DNA of 64,000 nucleotides. Source: Psychromarinibacter sp048262455. Its GTDB lineage: Bacteria > Pseudomonadota > Alphaproteobacteria > Rhodobacterales > Rhodobacteraceae. Location: contig JBLXFD010000010.1 in assembly GCA_048262455.1 (NCBI GenBank), forward strand, positions 70,434-134,433, in the 5' to 3' direction. The position numbers and the translations under genes were made by a program. The notes under the pieces were generated by a model. It was given only the letters and a program-made list of their open reading frames with translations. It did no database searches and was not told the DNA's origin. Shown here piece after piece: positions 24,722 to 35,093 of this stretch (positions are counted from its first letter, which is position 1; each line of letters begins with the position of its first letter).

Positions 24722-25144
24722 ATGCAGCCGCGCATCTCCGTCCTGACGCTCGCCGTCGCCGACCTCGAGCGGTCGGTCGCCTTCTACCGCGACGGGCTCG
24801 GCCTGCCCACCGAGGGCATCATCGGGCAGGAGTTCGAGCATGGCGCGGTGGCCTTCTTCCCCCTCTCGGGCGGGCTGATGCTGGGGCTCTGGGCGCAGGC
24901 GGACCTGGCCCATAACTCCGGCCTGCCCGCGCGCGCCGTGGTGTCCACCGCCGGCAGCATCGCCCACAACGTGAACCGCCGGGACGAGGTTGACGCGGTG
25001 ATGGAAGAGGCGCGGCAGGCCGGGGCGACGATCGTGAAGACGCCGCAGGACACCTTCTACGGCGGCTATGCCGGCTATTTCACCGACCCCGACGACCACC
25101 TCTGGGAAGTGGTCTGGAACCCGCAGATGCTGCCCGGCGACTGA
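24722..25144 (+). CDS. VOC (glyoxalase/bleomycin-resistance fold) family protein
   Basis: A 140-aa single-module vicinal oxygen chelate protein. It begins ISVLTLAVADLERSVAFYRDGLG (the usual first beta-alpha unit, about residues 5-27) and ends with FTDPDDHLWEVVWNP (about 120-134), where the glutamate is a common metal ligand. The specific reaction cannot be read from the sequence. AAGGAA precedes the ATG. It may be co-transcribed with xerD, 21 bp upstream. Confidence 0.82.
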   Translation: MQPRISVLTLAVADLERSVAFYRDGLGLPTEGIIGQEFEHGAVAFFPLSGGLMLGLWAQADLAHNSGLPARAVVSTAGSIAHNVNRRDEVDAVMEEARQAGATIVKTPQDTFYGGYAGYFTDPDDHLWEVVWNPQMLPGD

Positions 25145-25254
25145 AACCCCGCCCGCCTGTCTACCATTCCGCCAGCGCCGCCCTTATGACCTTGGGTCAG
25201 CAGCCCCGCCGCCACCAACGCGCGGCGCGGCAGGTTTGAAAAGGGAGAGCGTAG

Positions 25255-26307
25255 ATGGCCGAAGCGGACAGTCAGCAGCGGATGGGGGTGGCGCTTGTCG
25301 GCGCCGGCATGATCGCCGGAACCCATATCAAGGCCCTCTCGGCGGCCCGCGCCAACCTGCGCCTCGCCGCCGTCGTCTCTCGCCACCCCGACAAGGCTGC
25401 GCCGCTGGCGCAGCAATACGCGGGCGAGGCCCCCCGCTTCACCGCCGACCTGCAGGCCGTCGCCGCCGATCCCGACATCGCCTTCGCCATCGTCGCCACC
25501 CCGCCCAGCGTCCGCACCGAGGTGATCGGGCCCCTCGCCCGCGCCGGCAAGCACATCCTGCTGGAAAAGCCGGTGGGCCGGAACGCCGCCGAGGCGCTGG
25601 AGGTGGTGGAGCTTTGCGAACGCGCGGGCGTCACCCTCGGCATCCTGCTGCAGCACCGGGTCCGCCCGCCCTCCCTCGCCGCCGCGCGCTACGTGGAAAG
25701 CGGCGAGCTGGGGCGGCTGGGGCTGGTGGAGATCGCGGCGCCGCTCTGGCGCGACCAGTCCTACTACGACGAGCTGGGGCGCGGCACCTACGCCCGCGAC
25801 GGCGGCGGCGTGATGATCACCAACGCCATCCACTCGCTGGACCTCGCCCTCAGCCTCACCGGCCCGGTGACCCACGTGCAGGCGATGACCGCCACCACGG
25901 TGCTGCACCGCATGGAGGCAGAGGATTTCGCCGTCGCCGGCCTGCGCTTTGCCTCGGGGGCGGTGGGGTCCTTCATCGCCAGCACCGCGATCCAGCCGCA
26001 CCGGACCGAGACCATCACCCTGCACTTCGAGCGCGCCTCGCTGAAGATCGACAAGGACGCGCTGGAGATCAACTGGCGCGACGGGCGGCGCGAGGTGGAG
26101 GCGCAGAGCCCCCCGGCCGAAGAGGGCGCGCACATGACCGGCGGGCGGCACGAATGGCACCAGGCGGTGATCGAGCAGTTCGCCGAGGCGGTGCGCGATG
26201 GCGTCAGGCCGGTGGCCACGGGGCGCGAGGCGCTGGTGGCGCACCGGCTGATCGAGGCGGTCGAGGCCTCGTCCCGCAGCGGCCGGGTGGTGGAACTGGA
26301 GGGGTAG
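25255..26307 (+). CDS. Gfo/Idh/MocA family NAD(P)-dependent oxidoreductase
   Basis: A 350-aa oxidoreductase. The Rossmann motif is VALVGAGMIAGTHIKAL (about residues 10-26) and the conserved EKPVGRNAAEA (about 103-113) holds the catalytic lysine. The C-terminal alpha-beta domain begins near residue 125. The family acts on sugars, inositols and related compounds; the substrate here is not evident, and no sugar transporter is adjacent. GGGAGAGC precedes the ATG. It converges on the purine permease gene. Confidence 0.85.
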   Translation: MAEADSQQRMGVALVGAGMIAGTHIKALSAARANLRLAAVVSRHPDKAAPLAQQYAGEAPRFTADLQAVAADPDIAFAIVATPPSVRTEVIGPLARAGKHILLEKPVGRNAAEALEVVELCERAGVTLGILLQHRVRPPSLAAARYVESGELGRLGLVEIAAPLWRDQSYYDELGRGTYARDGGGVMITNAIHSLDLALSLTGPVTHVQAMTATTVLHRMEAEDFAVAGLRFASGAVGSFIASTAIQPHRTETITLHFERASLKIDKDALEINWRDGRREVEAQSPPAEEGAHMTGGRHEWHQAVIEQFAEAVRDGVRPVATGREALVAHRLIEAVEASSRSGRVVELEG

Positions 26308-26336
26308 GCGCCCGCCTGCCCCCCCGGCACCCCCGC

Positions 26337-27815
26337 TCAGACGTTCGCGGCAGAGGCTTCCTCCTTGCCCCGCAGCCCGGTGCCACGCCCCGACATCCCG
26401 CCGGAGACCTCCTCTGTCGCCTCGCCCGCCAGCGTCCGGGGCAGCACGAGGTTCAGCACGATGGCGATCAGCGCCGCCGGCAGGATCCCCGAGGCGCCGA
26501 GGATGCGCAGCCCGTCCGGCAGGTGCTGCAGCGCGTTGGCCGCGCCGGGCGCCACGTTCATCACCTCCAGCTGCAGGCCCAGCCCCACCGACAGGGCCAC
26601 CGCGAAGATCACCATGTTGCGGCGGTTCCACGTCACGTCGGACAGCATCGACACGCCCGCCGCCACCACCATACCGAACATCACGATCACCCCGCCGCCC
26701 AGCACCTCGATCGGCACCGTGCGGACCAGCCCGCCCACCTTGGGCACCAGCCCGCAGACGATCAGGAAGATCGCGCCGATGGTCACCACGTGGCGGCTCA
26801 TCACCCCGGTCATGGCGATCAGCCCGACGTTCTGGCTGAAAGAGGTATTGGGAAGCCCGCCGAAGATGCCCGCCACCGCGGTGCCAAGGCCATCGGCATA
26901 GGTGGCGCCGGCGATCTCGCGGTCGGTGGCCTCGCGCCCCGCGCCGCCCTTGGTGATCCCCGACACGTCGCCCACCGTCTCGACCGCAGAGACGAAGGCC
27001 ATCAGGCAGAAGCCGATGATCGCCGCCGCCGAGAACTCCACCCCGTACAGGAAGGGCCGCGGCAGCGCGAAGGCGGCCGAATTGTTCCAGGACGCGGCCA
27101 CCGCCTCGAAGGGCAGCTTGCCGACGGCGAGGCAGTAGAGATAGCCCACGACGATGCCGAGCAGCACCGCAGAGACCGACAGCATCCCCCGCGCGAAGAA
27201 CTTCAGCCCCAGCGTGACGAAGATCACGATCAGCGCCGGCAGCCAGCTGGACAGCGAGCCGTAGCTTTCGGCCCCCGAGGCCTTGGCCGGCACGCCGCCC
27301 GCCGCGTACTCGATCCCCACCTTGACCAGCGCGAGGCCGATCATCGTCACCACCAGCCCGGTGACCAGCGGCGGCAGCGCAAAGCGCACCTTGCCGATCA
27401 CGGTGCCCAGCAGCGCGTGGAACAGCCCGCCCACCAGCACCCCGCCGAAAAGCGCGGCCAGCCCGTCGACACCCTTGCCGGCCACCAGCGGGATCATGAT
27501 CGGGATGAAGGCGAAGGAGGTCCCCTGCACGATCGGCAGCGCCGCCCCCACGGGGCCGATGGTCACGGTCTGCAGCAGCGTCGCGACCCCGGCGAACAGC
27601 ATCGACATCTGGATCAGGTACAGCAGCTGCGGAAAGTCCGGGCTGTTCGAGCCGAAGCCGAAGCCCGCCGCCCCCGCCACGATGATCGCCGGCGTGACGT
27701 TCGACACGAACATCGCCAGCACGTGCTGGATGCCCAGCGGAATGGCGCGGTGGAGCGCCGGCGTATAGTTGGGATCGCGCAGCTGCTCTGGCGTCCCGAT
27801 CGATGTCCCGGCCAT
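26337..27815 (-). CDS. NCS2 family xanthine/urate permease
   Basis: A 492-aa nucleobase:cation symporter with about 12-14 membrane helices. The NCS2 signature reads QNVGLIAMTG (about residues 330-339); a glycine after the threonine, as here, is found in xanthine and urate carriers such as XanQ and YgfU. Next to allA, puuE-uraD and uraH, uptake of urate or xanthine is the best guess. The start at 27815 has GGAAGGAA upstream; a longer frame to 27920 is not conserved. It is the last gene of the urate operon on this strand. Confidence 0.9.
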   Translation of the reverse strand: MAGTSIGTPEQLRDPNYTPALHRAIPLGIQHVLAMFVSNVTPAIIVAGAAGFGFGSNSPDFPQLLYLIQMSMLFAGVATLLQTVTIGPVGAALPIVQGTSFAFIPIMIPLVAGKGVDGLAALFGGVLVGGLFHALLGTVIGKVRFALPPLVTGLVVTMIGLALVKVGIEYAAGGVPAKASGAESYGSLSSWLPALIVIFVTLGLKFFARGMLSVSAVLLGIVVGYLYCLAVGKLPFEAVAASWNNSAAFALPRPFLYGVEFSAAAIIGFCLMAFVSAVETVGDVSGITKGGAGREATDREIAGATYADGLGTAVAGIFGGLPNTSFSQNVGLIAMTGVMSRHVVTIGAIFLIVCGLVPKVGGLVRTVPIEVLGGGVIVMFGMVVAAGVSMLSDVTWNRRNMVIFAVALSVGLGLQLEVMNVAPGAANALQHLPDGLRILGASGILPAALIAIVLNLVLPRTLAGEATEEVSGGMSGRGTGLRGKEEASAANV

Positions 27816-27843
27816 TCGTGTTCCTTCCTTGCGTTGCCCAATG

Positions 27844-28356
27844 TCACCCCGCGCCGTCGCAACCCTCCCCCGGCTGGACGAGATACGGGGTCTCGAAATG
27901 ATGTTCTTCCAGGTTCGCACCGTCGCCGATCCGGTCGATCACCGCGAACAGGCCCGGCGCGTGCAGGGGCGTCAGCACCCCGTGCCAGGTGCCGCGCAGG
28001 TAGTTGACTGCCTGCCCGGGCGCCGCGACGAAGGCCTGCGGAGTGCCGGGGGCGCCGCCCGCGTCGGGGGCGACCACCACCAGGAACGGGTGCTGGGACA
28101 TGGGCACGAAGGCCTGGCTGCCCTCGGGGTGCCGTTCGAGCAGCGCCACGGGAACGGGCCAACTTGCGATCTCGCTGGAGAACAGGCTGATGCCGGCGCG
28201 GCCGCCGGGGCCGAAGTCCAGCCGCGCCCGGTCGTGGAAACGTCCGCAGCGGCCGGCGTTGATCATCCTGTCGGGGCTGCCCGTCACCTCCAGCACGTCG
28301 CCGAAGGGCGCGAAGGCCTCGGCGGTCAGCGGGCGGGCGGTGAGGGTGCGGCTCAT
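27844..28356 (-). CDS. allA: Ureidoglycolate lyase
   Basis: A 170-aa member of the AllA (ureidoglycolate hydrolase/lyase) family, which releases urea from ureidoglycolate at the end of allantoin breakdown. Family marks are EAFAPFGDVLEV (about residues 13-24), ERHPEGSQAFVPM (about 73-85) and the metal-site-like YLRGTWHGVLTPL (about 118-130). Its start overlaps the stop of the puuE-uraD gene (ATGA), so both proteins are made from one message. Confidence 0.92.
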   Translation of the reverse strand: MSRTLTARPLTAEAFAPFGDVLEVTGSPDRMINAGRCGRFHDRARLDFGPGGRAGISLFSSEIASWPVPVALLERHPEGSQAFVPMSQHPFLVVVAPDAGGAPGTPQAFVAAPGQAVNYLRGTWHGVLTPLHAPGLFAVIDRIGDGANLEEHHFETPYLVQPGEGCDGAG

Positions 28357-29762
28357 CCCAGCTTCTCGCGCAGGCGCAGTTCCGCGATCCGCTCCACCTG
28401 CCGGCAGGCCTCGGCGAACTCGGTCGCGCGGTCGTTGCCGATGCGGCGGCGGAAGGCCTCGAGGATCGTGGCCTTGGTGTTGTCGCGCACCGCGATGATG
28501 AAGGGAAAGCCGTGTTTAGCCGTGTATTCGTCGTTCAGCCGCGTGAACTCCGCCCGCTCGGCATCGGTCAGCGCGTCCAGCCCGGCCGAGGATTGCTCGG
28601 CGGTGGACTCCTCGGTCAGCCGCTTCGCCGCCGCCAGCTTGCCCGCGAGGTCGGGATGCGCGGTCAGCACGCCAAGGCGCCGTTCCTCGGGGGCCGTGCG
28701 GAAGACCCGCGCCAAGGCGGAATGGACGCCGGTGGCGCTGTCATGGGCAGGGCCCAGTTCCAGCCCGTGGGCTTCCTCTGCGACCCAGGGCGAATGCTCG
28801 AAGATGCCGCCGAACGCCTCCACGAAGGTCTGCCGGTCCATCTGCGAGGGGCGCGGCCGGGCCGAGGGCGGGTGCCGCCGGGCCCAGTGTTCGGCGATCT
28901 GCAGGCGGGTGGCGAACCAGACGCCCTCGTGCCCGCGGAAGTAGTCCAGCGCCCGCTGCAGCGCGGCGGCCCGGCTGGGCCGGCCGATCAGGCGGCAGTG
29001 CAGCCCGATCGACAGCATCTTCGGCGCCCCCGCCGCGCCCTCGGCGTAAAGCACGTCGAAGGCGTCCCGCAGCATGGTCTCGAAATCCGCCCCGGTGGCA
29101 AAACCGGCCTGGATCGCGAAGCGCATGTCGTTGCAGTCCATGGTATAGGGCACGATCAGCTGGTCGCGCCCGCCGGCCTTCATCCAGTATGGCAGGTCGT
29201 CGGCGTAACTGTCGGCGATATAGGCGAAATCTCCCTCCTCTGCCGCCAGGTCAACGGTGTTCATGGAACAGCGCCCGGTGTACCAGCCCCGCGGCGCGGC
29301 GCCGGTGACCTCGGTGTGCAGGCGGATCGCCTCGCGGATCTGGGCGCGCTCCTCCTCGGGGGGCATGTCCTTGTGCTCGACCCACTTCAGCCCGTGGCTG
29401 GCGATCTCCCACCCCGCTGCGCCCATGGCCGCCACCTGTTCGGGCGAGCGGGCCAGCGCGGTGGCGACTCCGTAGACGGTGACGGGGGTGTCCTTCAGCA
29501 TCCGGTGCAGCCGCCAGAACCCGGCCCGCGCGCCATATTCGTAGATCGATTCCATGTTCCAGTGCCGCTGCCCCGGCCAGGGCTGCGCGCCGGTGATCTC
29601 GGACAGGAAGGCCTCCGAGGCCGCGTCGCCGTGCAGCACGCAGTTCTCGCCGCCCTCCTCGTAGTTCAGCACGATCTGCACGGCGATCCTCGCGCCGCCG
29701 GGCCAGTTGGCCGCCGGAGGGGTCGCACCATGGCCGGTCATGTCACGGGGATAGCGCGTCAA
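28353..29762 (-). CDS. puuE: Fused allantoinase (PuuE) and OHCU decarboxylase (UraD)
   Basis: A 469-aa bifunctional protein. Residues about 1-310 are a PuuE-type allantoinase of the polysaccharide-deacetylase fold (ARIAVQIVLNYEEGGE near 24, SHGLKWVEH near 123). Residues about 310-469 are a 2-oxo-4-hydroxy-4-carboxy-5-ureidoimidazoline decarboxylase (FGGIFEHSPWVAEEA near 317, LGVLTAHPDLAGKLA near 361, NDEYTAKHGFPFIIAVR near 411). The order in the chain is reversed with respect to the pathway (UraD acts first). The TTG at 29762 gives the usual MTRYPRDM start and has GGAACC upstream; an inner ATG at 29741 is an alternative. Divergent from uraH. Confidence 0.93.
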   Translation of the reverse strand: MTRYPRDMTGHGATPPAANWPGGARIAVQIVLNYEEGGENCVLHGDAASEAFLSEITGAQPWPGQRHWNMESIYEYGARAGFWRLHRMLKDTPVTVYGVATALARSPEQVAAMGAAGWEIASHGLKWVEHKDMPPEEERAQIREAIRLHTEVTGAAPRGWYTGRCSMNTVDLAAEEGDFAYIADSYADDLPYWMKAGGRDQLIVPYTMDCNDMRFAIQAGFATGADFETMLRDAFDVLYAEGAAGAPKMLSIGLHCRLIGRPSRAAALQRALDYFRGHEGVWFATRLQIAEHWARRHPPSARPRPSQMDRQTFVEAFGGIFEHSPWVAEEAHGLELGPAHDSATGVHSALARVFRTAPEERRLGVLTAHPDLAGKLAAAKRLTEESTAEQSSAGLDALTDAERAEFTRLNDEYTAKHGFPFIIAVRDNTKATILEAFRRRIGNDRATEFAEACRQVERIAELRLREKLG

Positions 29763-29919
29763 TTGAGGTTCCTTTCCGGGCGTGCTGCCTTGTAGACCAG
29801 GGCAAGGGAGAAATCTTTCAAATGATACCTGAAGGTGTTTCCTTCCGCCCGTCCCCGGCCACGCTTTGCCGCGCCGGGGCGGGCACGGCTATAAGACCCC
29901 GAAACCAGGAGGAACGTCC

Positions 29920-30273
29920 ATGTCCGGCTACCTGACCACCCATGTGCTCGACACCGCCCGCGGCCGCCCGGCCGCAGGCCTGAAGATCGAGCTGTTCCGC
30001 CTGGAGGGCGAGACGCGGACCCACCTGAACACGCTGGTCACCAACGCCGACGGGCGCACGGACGAGCAGATCCTGCCCGCCGAGCGGTTCGAGACGGGGG
30101 TGTACGAGCTGGTATTCCACGCGGGGAACTACTTGGACGGGTGTGGGACGCCGGCCGAGAGCCCGCGGTTCCTCGACACCATCCCCCTGCGCTTCGGCAT
30201 GTCCGAGGCGGCGCATTACCACGTGCCGCTGCTGCTGTCGCCGTTCGGGTATAGTACGTATCGGGGGAGTTAG
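29920..30273 (+). CDS. uraH: 5-hydroxyisourate hydrolase (transthyretin-like)
   Basis: A 117-aa transthyretin-related protein that opens 5-hydroxyisourate, the product of urate oxidation, to OHCU. It has the N-terminal LTTHVLDTARGRPAAGL (about residues 5-21) with the catalytic histidine, HYHVPLLLSPFGYSTYRGS at the end, and the YRGS tetrapeptide that separates these enzymes from true transthyretin. AGGAGGAA precedes the ATG at 29920. It is divergent from the puuE-uraD operon, with about 157 bp of shared control region. No urate oxidase gene is present in the window. Confidence 0.95.
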   Translation: MSGYLTTHVLDTARGRPAAGLKIELFRLEGETRTHLNTLVTNADGRTDEQILPAERFETGVYELVFHAGNYLDGCGTPAESPRFLDTIPLRFGMSEAAHYHVPLLLSPFGYSTYRGS

Positions 30274-30305
30274 GGGGCGGGTCAGCGCGCCGACCATCAG
30301 GTGCG

Positions 30306-30760
30306 GTAGGGCGGGGTTCACCCCGCCATGGCTCAACGCAAGCCTGCCCGTGGGCTGGCGTCGCCTACCCCCGGCGCAGGCACTTTATCTCAGCCAAATC
30401 CGCGAACAGAATGATCGTTGCCCTGCGGCCCTCGAAGCGCCAGCCCGCCGGAACGGGCAGGCGCTCGCCCCCGCGCCTTCGGCTTGTTCGGGGGCTGATC
30501 AACGCTTCATCCGAACGACACGGTAGGGCGGGGTTCACCCCGCCAATGCGCAACGCCCGCCTGCCCGTGGGCTGGCGCTGCCGACCTCCGGCATACGCAC
30601 TTTATCCCGGCCACATCCGCGCGCAGAATAAGCCTCACCCTGCAGCTCCAAAGCGCCAGCCCGCCGGAACGGGCAGGCGCTCGCCCCCGCGCCTGCGGCT
30701 TGTCCGGGGGCTGATCAGCGCTTCGTTCGAGTATGCCGTAGGCCGGGGTTCACCCCGCCA
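30306..30760. repeat. Repeat array B between uraH and rpoD
   Basis: The 597 bp between the convergent ends of uraH and rpoD hold two family B units in forward orientation. GTAG followed by a GGCGGGGTTCACCCCGCC-type palindrome occurs at 30306, 30523 and 30738 (spacing 217 and 215 bp; the last has GGCCGGGG). In the second unit the inner stem GGGCTGGCGC/GCGCCAGCCC encloses a 74-nt loop (30579-30652) with TTTAT at 30601-30605. The remaining sequence to 30840 has no gene. Confidence 0.9.
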
Positions 30761-30842
30761 CTCCGGAGCCGGCAAACTTCGAAGGCAGCAGTCGCCCTGA
30801 GGCAACGAGACGGCCACGACAACCAACCTCCGCACTCCAATG

Positions 30843-30864
30843 AAAAGGGCGCCTCCCGGCGCCC
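30843..30864 (-). terminator. Rho-independent terminator of rpoD
   Basis: On the minus strand GGGCGCC-GGGA-GGCGCCC is followed by TTTT, a perfect 7-bp stem with a 4-nt loop. It lies just after the rpoD stop. Confidence 0.87.
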
Positions 30865-30870
30865 CTTCAA

Positions 30871-32859
<1,989 letters not shown>

Positions 32860-32886
32860 GCGGCACTCCTTCCAAAAGCGCGGGTC

Positions 32887-32911
32887 TGATTCGGAGCATC
32901 CTACCGAATCA
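32887..32911 (-). promoter_or_regulatory. Perfect 8-bp inverted repeat in the rpoD leader
   Basis: TGATTCGG and CCGAATCA flank nine bases about 28 bp before the rpoD start codon, just upstream of its ribosome binding site. Both arms contain a GANTC site. It may be an RNA hairpin, a protein site or both. Confidence 0.55.
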
Positions 32912-33016
32912 TGAAGTGCGAATCACTGATCCGAACTTCTTTACCTTGTTTTCTTTACTTGTTCGTCACCGAATCGCTTCACCGGGGACGATCCTGCGTT
33001 TTCGTGAACTCGATTC
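32888..33016. promoter_or_regulatory. Cluster of five GANTC sites at the dnaG-rpoD junction
   Basis: GANTC, the CcrM methylation target of alphaproteobacteria, occurs at 32888, 32906, 32920, 32971 and 33012: five in 129 bp, four of them in the 119-bp gap and one in the end of dnaG. The site is rare in DNA of this GC content. This marks a candidate for methylation-linked (GcrA/CcrM) control of rpoD. Confidence 0.55.
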
Positions 33017-35003
33017 GGCTCAGCAAAGTTTCAAAGGCGCTGCGCTCGTCCTTGCTCATCCGGGCCCCGCTGGGCGCGGTTTCGTACTCCGTCCGGTCCT
33101 CCGTGGACCCGTGTTCCGCCCGCTGCCGCGCCTGTGCCGCCTGGCCAAGACGCCACGTCAGCCCCTCGTCGGCCAGCCTTTCAATGTCCTCCACCGCCTC
33201 GCGGATCTCGCGCTCGGCGCCGCGGAAGGCCTCGAGCTTGGCGAATTCCTCGGCAAGGCATTGCATGGCCGCCTCGCGGTCCTGCGGGTGACGGATCGCC
33301 GGAATGACGGCTATGTGGCTTTGCGCGTAGAGCTTTTCAAGGGCGTCCTCGCCCACCTCCCGCGCCACCTGCCCGCGCAGGTCCCCCGGCTCGGCGGAGG
33401 CCTGCCGCAGGAGCGCCGCGCGCAGCAGCGCGTGTTCCGGCGCGGCGCAGTCCAGACCTTCAAGATCGCCGGAGAATTCGGCCAGCAGGTAGGGGTGCGC
33501 CAGCAGCACCGCAAGGATCACCGCCTCGCGCAGGTGTTCCTCCACCCGGCCCTGATTGGCCACCAGCACCGACATCTTCGCGGTGGGCGTCGCCCCCTCG
33601 GGCGCCTTCTGCCAGCGGCCGCCGACGAAGCTGCCTGCGGGCCGCCGGGCACCGCCGCCCTGGCCGGGGGTGAAGACCTGCGCGCCACCCTGGTTGCCCC
33701 CCGGGCCGCTCCCTCCCCGTCCACCGCGGAACAGGGTCCAGCGCATCTGGTTAAGTTCCTCGCCGTAGTGCCGGCGCAGGCTGGGATCGGGGATCGCGCG
33801 CACCGCCTCGCGCAGGGACTTGTCCAGCATCGCCTTGCGCTCGGGGCTGTCGAAGACCTTGCCTTCCGTCTCGCGCCGCCAGAGCAGCGCCACCAGCGGC
33901 TGCGCCTCGGCCAGCAGCTTTTCCATCGCCTCTGCGCCGCCCGCGCGGATCACGTCGTCGGGGTCCTGCCCCGGCGGCATCAGCGCGAAACGCAGCGACT
34001 TGCCGGCCTCCAGCTGCGGCAGCACCATGTCGATCAGCCGCATGGCCGCGCGCAGGCCGGCGGTGTCGCCATCGAGCGCGATGATCGGCTCGGGTGCCAT
34101 GCGCCAGAGCAGCGCCAGCTGGGTCTCGGTGATCGCGGTGCCCAGCGGCGCCACCGCGCCGCCGAAGCCCGCCTCGGACAGCGCGATCACGTCCATGTAG
34201 CCCTCGGCCACGATCAGCGGCTGGCCCTTGCCCGCCGCCTCGCGGGCCGGTCCGTGGTTGAACAGGCTGCGGCCCTTGTCGAACAGCGCGGTCTCGGGCG
34301 AGTTAAGGTACTTGGCTCGCGCGTTCGGGTCCATCGCCCGCCCGCCCAGCGCGATGGCGCGGCCGCGGGCGTCGCGGATCGGGAAGATGATGCGGCCGCG
34401 GAACCTGTCGTAGGGCGCGCCGCCGCCCTCGGGCCGGGCGCAAAGCCCCGCGTCCACCGCCAGGTCGGCCGCGACGCCCTTGCCGGTGAGGTGGGTCAGC
34501 ATTCCCTGCCGCACGTCGGGGGCGAACCCGATCTGCCAGCGCGCCTGCGCCGCCTCGGACAGCCCGCGCCGTTCCAGGTAGGCCCGCGCCTCGGCCGCCG
34601 CGCCGGTTTTCAGCTGCAGGCGGTAGTGCTGCACCGCCTGCTCCATCACCTCGGCCAGCTGGGTGCGGCGGTCGGCCTTCTGCTGGGCCACCGGATCGCG
34701 GGCGGGCATGGGCATTCCGGCCTCGCGGGCGAGGATCTCCACCGCCTCCATGAAGCCGACGTTTTCGGTCTCGCGCACGAAGGAGATGGCGTCGCCCTTG
34801 GCGTGGCAGCCGAAGCAGTAGTAGTAGCCCTTGCGGTCATCCACATGGAAAGAGGCGGATTTTTCCTCGTGGAACGGGCACGAGGCCCACATGTCGCCCT
34901 TGCCGGGGGTCGACTTGCGATCCCAGGTCAGCTTGCGCCCGGCCACCTGCGCCATCGAGGTGCGGCTACGCAGTTCGTCGAGGAAACCGGGGGGCAGACT
35001 CAT
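32979..35003 (-). CDS. dnaG: DNA primase
   Basis: A 674-aa primase that makes RNA primers for replication. The zinc domain carries C42, H45, C63 and C66 (SCPFHEEK... YYCFGCHAKGD). The TOPRIM core shows VAEGYMDVIAL (about residues 260-270) and IALDGDTAGLRAAMR (about 308-322), and a C-terminal DnaB-interacting helical part follows a Gly/Pro-rich linker (about 425-475). ATG at 35003 gives the family-typical MSLPPGFLDELR; the ATG at 35015 would add four residues. Upstream lies a family B repeat. rpoD follows downstream. Confidence 0.95.
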   Translation of the reverse strand: MSLPPGFLDELRSRTSMAQVAGRKLTWDRKSTPGKGDMWASCPFHEEKSASFHVDDRKGYYYCFGCHAKGDAISFVRETENVGFMEAVEILAREAGMPMPARDPVAQQKADRRTQLAEVMEQAVQHYRLQLKTGAAAEARAYLERRGLSEAAQARWQIGFAPDVRQGMLTHLTGKGVAADLAVDAGLCARPEGGGAPYDRFRGRIIFPIRDARGRAIALGGRAMDPNARAKYLNSPETALFDKGRSLFNHGPAREAAGKGQPLIVAEGYMDVIALSEAGFGGAVAPLGTAITETQLALLWRMAPEPIIALDGDTAGLRAAMRLIDMVLPQLEAGKSLRFALMPPGQDPDDVIRAGGAEAMEKLLAEAQPLVALLWRRETEGKVFDSPERKAMLDKSLREAVRAIPDPSLRRHYGEELNQMRWTLFRGGRGGSGPGGNQGGAQVFTPGQGGGARRPAGSFVGGRWQKAPEGATPTAKMSVLVANQGRVEEHLREAVILAVLLAHPYLLAEFSGDLEGLDCAAPEHALLRAALLRQASAEPGDLRGQVAREVGEDALEKLYAQSHIAVIPAIRHPQDREAAMQCLAEEFAKLEAFRGAEREIREAVEDIERLADEGLTWRLGQAAQARQRAEHGSTEDRTEYETAPSGARMSKDERSAFETLLSRIEFTKTQDRPR

Positions 35004-35093
35004 GGGCGCGATCATCGGCCGGCGGTGCGGGAATGTCCAGTTGGCGACGTTCGGGTCGGCGGGGCGACGTCGGGGCGGGTTGGGGGGTGCCGT

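Noticed and set aside
25068..28007. A very long plus-strand open frame (979 codons)
   Set aside because: It overlaps the VOC and oxidoreductase genes in another frame and runs antisense to the permease and allA; its sequence is Arg/His/Pro-rich without domains, a GC-driven shadow.
28353..29762. puuE-uraD as a sequencing error joining two genes
   Set aside because: Both domains are complete, the linker is in frame, and the same fusion is known in related bacteria.
29763..29919. CCTTG...CAAGG dyad between puuE and uraH as a LysR-type site
   Set aside because: Only five bases per arm and no regulator gene nearby; likely by chance in this region.
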